DNA from: Tritonibacter mobilis
GTDB taxonomy: Bacteria > Pseudomonadota > Alphaproteobacteria > Rhodobacterales > Rhodobacteraceae
Assembly: GCF_001681715.1 (NCBI RefSeq)
Contig: NZ_LNWY01000004.1
Coordinates: 62,001-126,000, forward strand
DNA: 64,000 nt
Direction: 5' to 3'
In this document: one piece after another, positions 44,416 to 52,819 of the stretch
How the letters are laid out: each line of letters begins with the position of its first letter
Numbering within the stretch: the stretch's first letter is position 1
Notes under the pieces: model-generated
The model's input: only the letters and a program-made list of their open reading frames with translations
What the model was told of the DNA's origin: nothing
The model's database searches: none
Program-made: the position numbers and the translations under genes

Positions 44416-45597
44416 ATGAGCCGTACCAACTACACCTTCACTTCGGAGTCCGTGTCCGAGGGGCATCCTGATAAGGTCTGTGACCGGATTTCAGATGCCG
44501 TTCTCGATGCGCTGATCGCCGAGGAACCCGAGGCGCGCGTTGCCGCCGAGACCTTTGCCACCACCAACCGTGTGGTCATCGGTGGCGAGGTTGGCCTGTC
44601 TGATCAGGCCAAGCTGAAGGACTATATGGGAAAGATCGACGAGATCGCCCGCGCCTGTATCAAGGATATCGGCTACGAGCAGGACAAGTTTCACCATGAA
44701 ACTGTCGAGATCACCAACCTTCTGCACGAACAATCCGCGCATATTGCGCAGGGCGTCGATGCCGCGGATGACAAAGACGAAGGCGCCGGTGATCAGGGCA
44801 TTATGTTCGGTTTTGCGACCGATGAAACCGATGCCCTCATGCCCGCCCCAATCCAGTTTTCGCATGCGATTCTGCGTCGCCTTGCCGAAGTGCGCAAGGA
44901 TGGCACATTGCCGGTTCTTGGCCCCGATGCGAAATCCCAGATCTCGGTCCGCTACGAGAATGGCCAGCCGGTCGAGGTGACCTCGCTGGTTCTGTCCACG
45001 CAGCACCTTGATGAAAGCCTGACCTCAGCCGACATCCGCGCTTTGGTGGAGCCGTATATCCGCGAAACTCTCCCCGAGGGGTGGTTGACGCAGAACACCG
45101 TCTGGCACGTCAACCCGACCGGTAAATTCGTCATCGGTGGCCCTGATGGCGACGCGGGCCTCACCGGGCGCAAGATCATCGTCGATACCTATGGCGGTGC
45201 AGCACCCCATGGTGGCGGCGCGTTCTCCGGCAAAGATCCGACCAAAGTGGATCGTTCTGCCGCTTATGCTGCGCGCTATCTGGCCAAGAACGTGGTTGCA
45301 GCGGGTCTTGCAAACAAATGCACCCTGCAGCTGTCTTATGCGATCGGTGTTGCGGCACCGCTCTCGATCTACGTGAACACCCATGACACCGGCAATGTGC
45401 CGGACGAGCGGATTGAGACTGCGATCCGCCAGTGCATGGATCTCACACCGCGCGGTATCCGGACCCATCTGGAGCTGAACAAGCCGATCTATCAGCGCAC
45501 CGCAGCCTATGGTCACTTTGGCCGCGCGCCAGAAGCCGATGGGGGTTTCTCGTGGGAGCGTACGGATCTGACCGAGGCTCTGAAAGGCGCGGTCTAA
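44416..45597 (+). CDS. metK: S-adenosylmethionine synthetase
   Basis: 393 residues, the standard length. The ATP/methionine motif [19 protein letters not shown] appears near the N-terminus, and [19 protein letters not shown] is the P-loop-like signature. It makes SAM from methionine and ATP. Its translation is controlled by the riboswitch covering its ribosome-binding site. A U-tailed hairpin follows. Confidence 0.97.
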   Translation: MSRTNYTFTSESVSEGHPDKVCDRISDAVLDALIAEEPEARVAAETFATTNRVVIGGEVGLSDQAKLKDYMGKIDEIARACIKDIGYEQDKFHHETVEITNLLHEQSAHIAQGVDAADDKDEGAGDQGIMFGFATDETDALMPAPIQFSHAILRRLAEVRKDGTLPVLGPDAKSQISVRYENGQPVEVTSLVLSTQHLDESLTSADIRALVEPYIRETLPEGWLTQNTVWHVNPTGKFVIGGPDGDAGLTGRKIIVDTYGGAAPHGGGAFSGKDPTKVDRSAAYAARYLAKNVVAAGLANKCTLQLSYAIGVAAPLSIYVNTHDTGNVPDERIETAIRQCMDLTPRGIRTHLELNKPIYQRTAAYGHFGRAPEADGGFSWERTDLTEALKGAV

Positions 45598-45631
45598 GCG
45601 CAAAACGCGGGCACCTCTGGGGTGACCGGAG

Positions 45632-45659
45632 CGGGCGGGGGCAACCTCGCCCGTTTTTC
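45632..45659 (+). terminator. Intrinsic terminator of metK
   Basis: CGGGCG (45632-45637, extended by GGG) pairs with CGCCCG (45648-45653), followed by TTTTT. From here to 45908 no gene is seen apart from the palindrome noted at 45778. Confidence 0.8.
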
Positions 45660-45777
45660 TTTACCGACAAGTAACACACTATGGCAGCACTGCTGACGTA
45701 GCTGAGTACCCGTTGCGCCGGCACCGTGCGCCCCCTCGCGGAAATTGTGCAACGACAGGGCAGGACGGGTGCCGCAT

Positions 45778-45795
45778 TGTTTCGCATGCGAAACA
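45778..45795. promoter_or_regulatory. Perfect 18-bp palindrome, operator-like
   Basis: TGTTTCGCATGCGAAACA is a perfect palindrome 114 bp upstream of the ClpP-like gene and 180 bp after metK. It is flanked by short direct copies of CATTGT. The dyad length and centre suit a dimeric repressor site; the cognate regulator is unknown. Confidence 0.4.
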
Positions 45796-45908
45796 TTGTG
45801 GCAGAGGTGCTGACCTATTTGCGCGCAGAACGGGTTTGCTCAATGCCCCTGCGTCCCGCTATTGAAAAGGGGGCAGGCAGAACCTGTCAGATCTAAAGGG
45901 GAGCGGTG

Positions 45909-46571
45909 ATGGCAGCGAGAAATTGGGCGTTTGCCTTGAGTTTGGGTTGTCTCGGAGCTTTGGCAGGGCCGGTGACCGCGCGTGAAGGCGGCGGCGAAGG
46001 GCGTCTTTATGTGGACGGCGAAACCCTTGTATTTGATACCGAGACATTGCCGGATGACGAGCCCGGCGAAATCGTGATTTCGGACATCGACCTGTTTCGC
46101 AGCCTGTTGCAAGAGCAACCCGGCATTGGCACTTTGAGGCTCAATTCGAGTGGCGGAAGTATCTACGCCAGTTCTGAAATTGCGTGGATCGTCTCTGATT
46201 ACGGCCTCAACACGCAGGTGGATGGCGAATGCGTCAGCGCTTGCGTTGATATTTTCCTCGCCGGTGCGCAGCGGCACATGACGCTTGGATCTAAGATCGG
46301 CTTTCATCGCCGCTCGTGGTCCCCTGAGGCGGTCGAGGGGTATTACAATGATCTGCGGGACAGCCGGGGCTGGAATACGCCGTTTGTGTTTGGCTCCTGG
46401 ATCTACACCGATACGCAGCGCGAAATGTATGAATACCTCAGCTATATGGTTGACCGGGGTGTGGACGCGGCATTTGCAATCGAGACCTTGCAGGTCGACT
46501 CTGGTGACGAGTGGTATCCCTCTCGACTGCGCCTGATGTCGGCGGGTGTGCTGCGGGATGACGTGCCCTGA
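45909..46571 (+). CDS. Exported ClpP/crotonase-fold protein
   Basis: 220 residues from the ATG at 45909, AAGGGGAG upstream. Residues 1-24 form a signal peptide. The body has the ClpP-like pattern LRLNSSGGSIYASSEIAW, followed by GECVSACVDIFLAGAQR where the serine of SAC would be the nucleophile, then GSKIGFHRRSW supplying a histidine. Such periplasmic or membrane-facing ClpP-like proteins are common in Rhodobacteraceae and of unknown function. Confidence 0.7.
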   Translation: MAARNWAFALSLGCLGALAGPVTAREGGGEGRLYVDGETLVFDTETLPDDEPGEIVISDIDLFRSLLQEQPGIGTLRLNSSGGSIYASSEIAWIVSDYGLNTQVDGECVSACVDIFLAGAQRHMTLGSKIGFHRRSWSPEAVEGYYNDLRDSRGWNTPFVFGSWIYTDTQREMYEYLSYMVDRGVDAAFAIETLQVDSGDEWYPSRLRLMSAGVLRDDVP

Positions 46572-46705
46572 GTGTCGCGATGCGCCTAGGGGCAAGCCTC
46601 ACCGCTTGACCTTTGGGGCCTTGTGCTGCAAGTGGGGGCGCGATTTTGCCTGCCTTCTCGGGTGGGTCTGTCCGATATGAGTTCACCAGAGAAAGCCCGC
46701 ACCAG

Positions 46706-47473
46706 ATGTCCGACAATGACGCAAGCACCCCTTCTGCCATCGCCGCTGATGGTCTTGACGCTGCAGGAAAGCACGCGTCAGGTGCGCCATGGCGGAACTT
46801 TTATGGCCGCTTCAAAGGTAAAACCCTGAAGCCCAATCAGGTGCGTGACCTTGACGAAATGCTGCCCGAACTCAGCCCCGGCGCTGTTGGGTGGGACGAA
46901 AATCCCGATCGTGAGCCGCTCGACCTTGAGGCGCTGTTTGGTGGTCGTGATGTCTGGCTGGAGGTCGGGTTTGGCGGTGGCGAACATCTCGCGCATCAGG
47001 CGGCCTCGAACCCGGATGTGGGCATCATTGGCGCTGAACCTTATGTGAACGGCGTTGCCATGCTGCTTGGTAAGTTGCGCAAATCCCCAGCCGAGAACGT
47101 GCGTGTCCATGCCGGTGATGCCCGCGATCTGATGGATGTTCTGCCCGCACAGAGCTTGTCGCGGGCGTTTCTGCTCTATCCCGACCCGTGGCCGAAGGCG
47201 CGCCACCACCGGCGTCGTTTTGTGACGCAGGAACATCTGGAACCCTTGGCGCGGGCGTTGAAACCGGGCGCGATCTTTCGCGTGGCGACCGACATTCCCG
47301 ACTATGTGCGCCAGACGCTGGAAGAAGTTCCAAAGGCCGGCTTCACATGGCTTGCGGAGGGGCCGCAGGATTGGCGCCAGCCGTGGGGGGATTGGATTTC
47401 CACTCGTTATGAGCAAAAGGCTCTGCGGGAAGGGCGCACGCCGCATTACCTGACGTTCCAACGCCAAGGCTGA
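46706..47473 (+). CDS. trmB: tRNA (guanine-N7-)-methyltransferase
   Basis: 255 residues from the ATG at 46706 (frame open to 46613). Rossmann methyltransferase: WLEVGFGGGEHLAH is the SAM-binding motif I, and the RAFLLYPDPWPKARHHRRRF signature is diagnostic of TrmB. It methylates G46 in tRNA variable loops. The N-terminal 30 residues are extra and low-complexity relative to E. coli. The ribosome-binding site is weak. It makes use of the SAM produced by the nearby metK. Confidence 0.95.
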   Translation: MSDNDASTPSAIAADGLDAAGKHASGAPWRNFYGRFKGKTLKPNQVRDLDEMLPELSPGAVGWDENPDREPLDLEALFGGRDVWLEVGFGGGEHLAHQAASNPDVGIIGAEPYVNGVAMLLGKLRKSPAENVRVHAGDARDLMDVLPAQSLSRAFLLYPDPWPKARHHRRRFVTQEHLEPLARALKPGAIFRVATDIPDYVRQTLEEVPKAGFTWLAEGPQDWRQPWGDWISTRYEQKALREGRTPHYLTFQRQG

Positions 47474-47497
47474 TCATCTGCCCAAGCGGATAAAGAA

Positions 47498-47528
47498 CAA
47501 TACCCCCGCCCTCGGGGCAGGGGTATTG
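47498..47528. terminator. Bidirectional hairpin between trmB and the nitroreductase
   Basis: CAATACCCC pairs with GGGGTATTG with a GC-rich inner part, between convergent stops. No U-run follows on either side. Confidence 0.5.
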
Positions 47529-47580
47529 CGAGGTCAAATCGCGCGGGAGGTGGTCCGAACCGCATGCGGCTCGGGCGCGA

Positions 47581-48210
47581 TCAGTCGATTTCTGTGACCA
47601 GTGCCGCCTTGGATTTACGCACCTTCGGCATTGGCAGCAGCCAGTCGCCGTCCTCTGCACGGGTGCCAAGTGGCAACAACACTTTGGCGCGCAATCCTTT
47701 TGATCGAAGATCAAGGATCTCATCTACCTGATCAGGGTCAAACCCTTCCATCGGGGTGCTGTCCACCCCAAGCTCTGCCGCTGCCGCCAGCGCAAACCCA
47801 AGCGCGATATAGGCTTGATGCGCGGCATGGGCGTGGTTGATCTCGGCCGGGCGGGGCAAAAGCATGTCCTTGAGGTTTGCATAATAGCTCTGAAGCAAAT
47901 CAGAGTCGCCACGTTCCTCAACCATCTGGGTCACCACAGCATCAATGCGCTCGGCGGTGTAATTGTCCCATGCGGCAAAAACCAAGAGGTGCGACCCATC
48001 GGTGATCTGCGCCTGATCCCACGAAACCGGGCGGATTTTCTCGCGCAGGTCCTTGTTGCGGATCACCAGAAGTTCAAAGGGCTGCACGCCGCTTGACGAT
48101 GGGGCCATGCGGATCGCCTCGACGATCTGTGCGACCTTTTCCTCAGGAACCGGTTTTGAGGGGTCCATTTTCTTGGCGGCGTAGCGCCAGTTTAGCTTGT
48201 CCAGAAACAT
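47581..48210 (-). CDS. NfsB-like NAD(P)H-dependent nitroreductase
   Basis: 209 residues from the ATG at 48210, AAGGA 8 nt upstream. It is an FMN-dependent nitroreductase: the N-terminal NWRYAAKKMD, the MAPSSSGVQPFELLVI FMN-binding segment, and GVDSTPMEGFD near the C-terminus are typical of the NfsB/MhqN group. Substrate could be quinones or nitro-compounds. The 190-bp upstream region contains several operator-like palindromes, so expression is probably inducible. Confidence 0.85.
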   Translation of the reverse strand: MFLDKLNWRYAAKKMDPSKPVPEEKVAQIVEAIRMAPSSSGVQPFELLVIRNKDLREKIRPVSWDQAQITDGSHLLVFAAWDNYTAERIDAVVTQMVEERGDSDLLQSYYANLKDMLLPRPAEINHAHAAHQAYIALGFALAAAAELGVDSTPMEGFDPDQVDEILDLRSKGLRAKVLLPLGTRAEDGDWLLPMPKVRKSKAALVTEID

Positions 48211-48255
48211 AGGAAGCGTCCTTTTGTATGCGTGTTGTCGCAGACATAGCAACTA

Positions 48256-48313
48256 AACTGATCAGTTCAAGTTATTATCTCGACGTCGAGGTTTATTTAG
48301 ACATCGAGATATC
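48256..48313. promoter_or_regulatory. Operator-like palindrome cluster upstream of the nitroreductase
   Basis: AACTGATCAGTT (48256-48267) and CTCGACGTCGAG (48279-48290) are perfect 12-bp palindromes. A further half-site CATCGAGATA (48302-48311) is an inverted partner of TATCTCGACG (48277-48286) with one mismatch. TATCTCGA-type dyads are typical of MarR/HxlR-class repressors (family knowledge, not shown here). Confidence 0.45.
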
Positions 48314-48401
48314 AAAGGACAAGCCCCAGACGCAGAGTTTTCCGATAAAACCGCCGCGCGGCACCAACTTGGGCCGCGTGGCAGAACTCGGCTCAGGTCG
48401 A

Positions 48402-49013
48402 TTAACGCGCCTGACGGGCTTCAATTGCGGCAATGGCCTGCGCCACTGCCTCGTCAATTGTGAGGGTGCTGGTATCAACAATCACCGCGTCATCTGCTGG
48501 CCGCAACGGGGCTTCAGCGCGGTTCATGTCGCGCTCGTCACGGGCTTTGACGTCGGCAAGAACTTCGTCGAGTGTGATGACGCTGCCTTTGCCGGTAAGC
48601 TCCAGAAAACGACGGCGGGCCCGCACCTCGGCGCTGGCGGTGACAAACAGCTTTGCCTCAGCTTCGGGGCAGATCACGGTGCCGATGTCGCGCCCGTCCA
48701 TCACCGCGCCGCCAGATCTGCGGGCAAAAGCACGCTGAAAATCCACCAGTGCGGCGCGCACTGCGGCAATCACCGCAACTTTTGAGGCCGCTTGCGCCAC
48801 CTCGGGGGTGCGCAGGTCCTCACGGTCAAGGTCGCTTACATCCAGTGCTTCAGCGGCCGTAACCGGATCGTCGCCATCGAGCATCTTTGCTCCGACCGCA
48901 CGATAGAGCAGGCCGGTGTCGAGGTGTCCAAAGCCAAAATGCGTGGCGACCGCCTTGGAAATGGTGCCCTTACCTGCGGCGGCGGGGCCATCGATTGCGA
49001 TAGTGAAGGCCAT
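48402..49013 (-). CDS. cmk: (d)CMP kinase
   Basis: 203 residues from the ATG at 49013, AGGA 6 nt upstream. The P-loop [11 protein letters not shown] (7-17), [12 protein letters not shown] and the lid region RARRRFLEL define cytidylate kinase, which makes CDP. It is read away from rpsA. In many alphaproteobacteria aroA-cmk-rpsA are co-directional, so this block appears inverted here. Confidence 0.95.
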   Translation of the reverse strand: MAFTIAIDGPAAAGKGTISKAVATHFGFGHLDTGLLYRAVGAKMLDGDDPVTAAEALDVSDLDREDLRTPEVAQAASKVAVIAAVRAALVDFQRAFARRSGGAVMDGRDIGTVICPEAEAKLFVTASAEVRARRRFLELTGKGSVITLDEVLADVKARDERDMNRAEAPLRPADDAVIVDTSTLTIDEAVAQAIAAIEARQAR

Positions 49014-49050
49014 GTGAGTCCTCATGGGTCGGAAACAGTAGAGGTCTTGT

Positions 49051-49554
49051 CTACCCAAGGTTGCCGCGACTGTCACGCGACATAGGGTGCCAACTGTAGG
49101 AGTCGTCGATCCCATCGCTTCCGGTCTGCTTAAACCCTACACGCTGGTAAAACCGCCCTGCCGGGCTGCCGGTCAAAGCAATCAGGCGGATTTCCTGACC
49201 TGTTGGCTCTGCCATCTGCTCCTGCACACTGCGGATAATCTCCGCGCCCAGCCCTGCGCCCTGTTGGTCAGGCGCAATATAGAGGTGATCGAGGTAGAGA
49301 TGATCCGGCATTTGCCGCACCACAATAAAACCGGCAAGGTCCTGCCCAGCATAAAAGGCCGCCGTCGCCTCCGCATCAAAGTGATCCAGAAACCGGCGGC
49401 GCACGCGGTCAGGATCAAACCGTCCCGCCGCCTCCAGACTGGGCCGCATGGCCTTGGCGCGCAGCTCCGCCAGCTCTAACGGGTCGAGGGCGGTGCCTGT
49501 CACGATGCGAAAGTCACGCGGCGGCGACAGGCGGGTGACGTCCGCCTTAGCCAT
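49051..49554 (-). CDS. GNAT-family N-acetyltransferase
   Basis: 167 residues from the ATG at 49554, which overlaps the aroA stop by 8 bp. GNAT motif: [20 protein letters not shown] (acetyl-CoA loop QxxGxG) and GRFYQRVGF. Substrate unknown. It is embedded in the aroA-cmk operon and translationally coupled to aroA. Confidence 0.85.
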   Translation of the reverse strand: MAKADVTRLSPPRDFRIVTGTALDPLELAELRAKAMRPSLEAAGRFDPDRVRRRFLDHFDAEATAAFYAGQDLAGFIVVRQMPDHLYLDHLYIAPDQQGAGLGAEIIRSVQEQMAEPTGQEIRLIALTGSPAGRFYQRVGFKQTGSDGIDDSYSWHPMSRDSRGNLG

Positions 49555-50899
49555 TCGACCGGGTGATATGCGCACCAAGATCGCCCATGAGCCGCTCAAA
49601 AATCGGGAAAGAAGTGGCGATCGGGCTGCCATCATCGACAGAGACCGGGTTCTGCGCCCCCATGCCCATCACCATAAAGGACATGGCAATCCTGTGATCG
49701 AGGAAGCTTTCGGCAGTACCGCCCCCTTTGACGCCCTCGGGGCCACAGCCCTCGACGCTCCACCAGTCTTCGCCTTCCTCGACGGTGACGCCATTGGCGC
49801 GCAGGCCCTTTGCCATTGCGTCAATGCGGTCGCTTTCTTTGACCCTCAATTCCTTGACGCCTGCCATCATGGTGGTGCCAGTGGCAAAGGAGGCCACAAC
49901 AGACAGGACGGGATATTCGTCGATCATGGATGCGGCGCGCTCTGGCGGCACCTCGATCCCTTTCATCTCGGGCGAGTATTTGGCACGAAGGTCTGCCACC
50001 GGCTCGCCACCCTCGGTCCGAGGGTTCTCAAACGTCAGATCCGCGCCCATGTCTTGCAGAGTGTAGAACAAGCCCGCGCGGGTCGGGTTGAGACCAATCC
50101 CCGGCACCAGCACGTCAGAACCGGGTGTGATCAGCGCGGCGCAAACCGGGAAGGCGGCAGAGGAGGGATCACGCGGTACCGCAATCACTTGTGGTTTCAG
50201 CTCAGGCTGACCGGTGAGAGTAATCACGCGGCCCTCCTCGGTGTCCTCAACCGTGATTTCAGCCCCAAAGCCCGCAAGCATCCGCTCGGAATGGTCGCGG
50301 GTGGCTTCGCGCTCAATCACCACGGTTTGGCCGGGCGCATTGAGGCCTGCAAGCAGAACCGCAGATTTCACCTGCGCCGACGGCACCGGCACCTCATAGC
50401 GCACCGGCACGGGCTCGGCCGCGCCAACGATGATCATCGGCAGACGGCCGCCCTCGCGGCCCACAGATTGCGCGCCAAAGAGCGCAAGCGGATCGGTCAC
50501 ACGCGCCATCGGGCGTTTGTTGAGCGATGCATCGCCGGTAAAGGTCGCGGTAATCGGCGAGGTCGCCATCGCGCCCATGATGAGCCGCACACCGGTGCCG
50601 GAATTGCCGCAGTCGATGACGTTTTCCGGCTCGGCAAAGCCGCCAACACCCACGCCAAAGACGGACCATTCACCACCGCCGTGATTGACGACCTCTGCCC
50701 CGAAAGCCTGCATCGCCTTGGCGGTGTCCAGCACGTCTTCGCCCTCAAGGAGGCCGGAGATTTTGGTCTCACCCACGGCCATTGCACCAAGGATCAATGA
50801 GCGATGCGAAATCGATTTGTCGCCGGGGACATGCGCCTCGCCTTTGAGGGGGCTTGCGCGGCGGGAGGTCATCGGGATGGGCGTGCCGTGGCCGGACAT
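49547..50899 (-). CDS. aroA: 3-phosphoshikimate 1-carboxyvinyltransferase (EPSP synthase)
   Basis: 450 residues from the ATG at 50899, GGAG 7 nt upstream; the ATG at 50914 has no site. Signature motifs [17 protein letters not shown] and [10 protein letters not shown], and later RVKESDRI and DHRIAMS. It makes EPSP from shikimate-3-phosphate and PEP in the shikimate pathway. Its product chain feeds tryptophan synthesis by trpF and trpB further along. It is divergent from the KAP NTPase. Confidence 0.97.
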   Translation of the reverse strand: MSGHGTPIPMTSRRASPLKGEAHVPGDKSISHRSLILGAMAVGETKISGLLEGEDVLDTAKAMQAFGAEVVNHGGGEWSVFGVGVGGFAEPENVIDCGNSGTGVRLIMGAMATSPITATFTGDASLNKRPMARVTDPLALFGAQSVGREGGRLPMIIVGAAEPVPVRYEVPVPSAQVKSAVLLAGLNAPGQTVVIEREATRDHSERMLAGFGAEITVEDTEEGRVITLTGQPELKPQVIAVPRDPSSAAFPVCAALITPGSDVLVPGIGLNPTRAGLFYTLQDMGADLTFENPRTEGGEPVADLRAKYSPEMKGIEVPPERAASMIDEYPVLSVVASFATGTTMMAGVKELRVKESDRIDAMAKGLRANGVTVEEGEDWWSVEGCGPEGVKGGGTAESFLDHRIAMSFMVMGMGAQNPVSVDDGSPIATSFPIFERLMGDLGAHITRSNG

Positions 50900-50970
50900 G
50901 TGGGCTCCTCTCATCAGTCGGTCGCAAAAGCTGTTAGCGCATTCACCCCAGCACGTCCACGCAGAAGAGA

Positions 50971-52488
50971 ATGGGAGTGTGGCGGAGATTGTTCACCGTT
51001 GCGCGCGGCGATAGTCTGTACGGAGATTTGAAAAAAGACGGATTGGGCAGGGCATTGGATACGAACGAAGAGCCTAAGGTGGCTTGGGAGGGGGATACCC
51101 TCGGATATAAGGAGGTCGGTGAGACCTTCACTACGCTGGTCAAATCGGTGAAAGACGATACCAAGGTCATCTCGATCGAAGCTGGCTACGGGCGGGGCAA
51201 GACCTTTTTTCGCAAGCACTGGGCTGAGCATTTACGCCAGCAAGAGGAGGTCGTGATCGAGATCGACGCGCATCTGTCGGATCATTCGGGAGATCCCGTG
51301 CTGACCTTTATTGGGGCATTGGTGGATGCGTTGCCGGAGGGCGAAACCTCGACGGGGAAGAAACTCGTTGAGAAGGGACGGAAATACGGCGGGTTGGCGC
51401 TTCGGACTGTTTTGCGTGTCGGGCTGCGGCAAGGGGCTGAAGAGATCTTCGATGCGATGACGGGCAAGGCGGTGGACGCGCTCGGGGAAAGCAACAAGGC
51501 TTTGAAAGATGCGACCAAAGAGTTTGGCGACGGGCTGTCAGAGGCGGCAGGTGACTTAGTTGTGTCGCAGATTGCAGCGGAGCGGATGCGGACCGAGGCG
51601 TTTCCCGCCCAGATGAGCGCCTTGCGGGATGCGCTGACCGGGGAGAGTGAAGAGGGTCGCGTGATCGTCATGGTGGATGAGTTGGACCGCTGTCACCCGG
51701 ACTACGCAACTGCGTTTCTTGAGGCGATGAAACTGGTCTTTGCGCACGATGGTTTTGTGTTCTGCCTGTTTGTGAATGACGAGTACCTCGAAGGGCTCGC
51801 CGCGCATCGGTTTGGTGCGATGAAGGCCGGGGAGCGGTATCTGGACAAATTCATCGACATTCGCCTGAAGCTGCCGGACACCAAGGAAGTGATTGCAGGG
51901 GCGGCGGAGGAACTGTTCAAAGGGCTGAGCGAAGCCGGTCATTTGACGCCGTTTGGCGAGGGTGATGAGTTCACGATTGAACGCGCCGCCCGGCTGGCGG
52001 GGGAGTTGGCCCCGTCGAGTGGATTGTCCATGCGGCAGATTAATCGGGTGTATCGCCGGATCGAGTTGGCGCTTCGATGCTACCCTGAGCAACCATTAGA
52101 TTACGCGTTGCTGGTTTGGTTGGCGTTTCGGGATGCGTATCAAGATACGCGAATGACGCCGGTTCAAGGCCAGTTCTTTGAGAAGTTACCGCGTTCACGT
52201 ATGTCAGAGAGAACATTTCAGCAACTGACAAATAATGCGCTACGCAGTGTTCACCATACAGATATAAAACGAGTTCAGGTACTAGCGAATGAGAGCTTTG
52301 CTGCGCTTCGCAAGGCCAACGTCGACGACCAAGCGCTAGCTGATTTTCTTCGAGGTAGTGATCTATGTTCTATCTTTGACGTGGAAATTCTCCGTTTATA
52401 CTTTTTGTCGGAACGCTACATACCAGAACACGAAAACGTCTTGAACGCCCTGCATCGTTATGAAGTCACTCCCGAAGATAGGGCCTGA
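50971..52488 (+). CDS. KAP-family P-loop NTPase
   Basis: 505 residues. Walker [11 protein letters not shown] (71-80), Walker B and the KAP hallmark [14 protein letters not shown] (234-246), then FVNDEYLE and [11 protein letters not shown] regions. Typical KAP proteins carry membrane segments between Walker A and B; here that interval (130-200) is helical and polar, with none, so the protein is likely soluble. From about 52190 to the end, base composition becomes clearly AT-richer than the first two thirds, suggesting recombination or transfer. KAP NTPases include phage-exclusion protein PifA; function here unknown. The Shine-Dalgarno is weak. Confidence 0.8.
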   Translation: MGVWRRLFTVARGDSLYGDLKKDGLGRALDTNEEPKVAWEGDTLGYKEVGETFTTLVKSVKDDTKVISIEAGYGRGKTFFRKHWAEHLRQQEEVVIEIDAHLSDHSGDPVLTFIGALVDALPEGETSTGKKLVEKGRKYGGLALRTVLRVGLRQGAEEIFDAMTGKAVDALGESNKALKDATKEFGDGLSEAAGDLVVSQIAAERMRTEAFPAQMSALRDALTGESEEGRVIVMVDELDRCHPDYATAFLEAMKLVFAHDGFVFCLFVNDEYLEGLAAHRFGAMKAGERYLDKFIDIRLKLPDTKEVIAGAAEELFKGLSEAGHLTPFGEGDEFTIERAARLAGELAPSSGLSMRQINRVYRRIELALRCYPEQPLDYALLVWLAFRDAYQDTRMTPVQGQFFEKLPRSRMSERTFQQLTNNALRSVHHTDIKRVQVLANESFAALRKANVDDQALADFLRGSDLCSIFDVEILRLYFLSERYIPEHENVLNALHRYEVTPEDRA

Positions 52489-52599
52489 ATTGGGCAGGCG
52501 TGATGCTCTTTCTCACCGGGAAGGTCATGCACTAATCGGGTTGAAGGCCGGACGAGAAGGCGGGCCTTCGCCGGGGTGTGGCCAGCCGCAACCTTGCCC

Positions 52600-52628
52600 T
52601 TGCCAGCAAGGCCCAAACCGCCTATAAG
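52600..52628 (+). promoter_or_regulatory. Candidate rpsA promoter
   Basis: TTGCCA (52600-52605) and TATAAG (52623-52628) are separated by exactly 17 bp, leaving a leader of about 185 nt before rpsA. Small hairpins (for example GAAGGC/GCCTTC near 52556) precede it and may end the KAP transcript. No gene is seen between 52489 and 52819. Confidence 0.5.
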
Positions 52629-52819
52629 CCGCCTTGTCAACAGAGATGCGAAAACGCACCAGGACGGACGGAGCAGGGTCGGGGCATACCTCGGCCCTTT
52701 GTGTTTGTTTGTGGTTCCGCCCCCGCCCGCGATTCGCGCTTTGAACCGACCAACCCTGTTCAGACCGGTGGAGACAACCACTCGGCCAGCAAAACTCTGT
52801 AAAGGAAACCTGAGACCAC

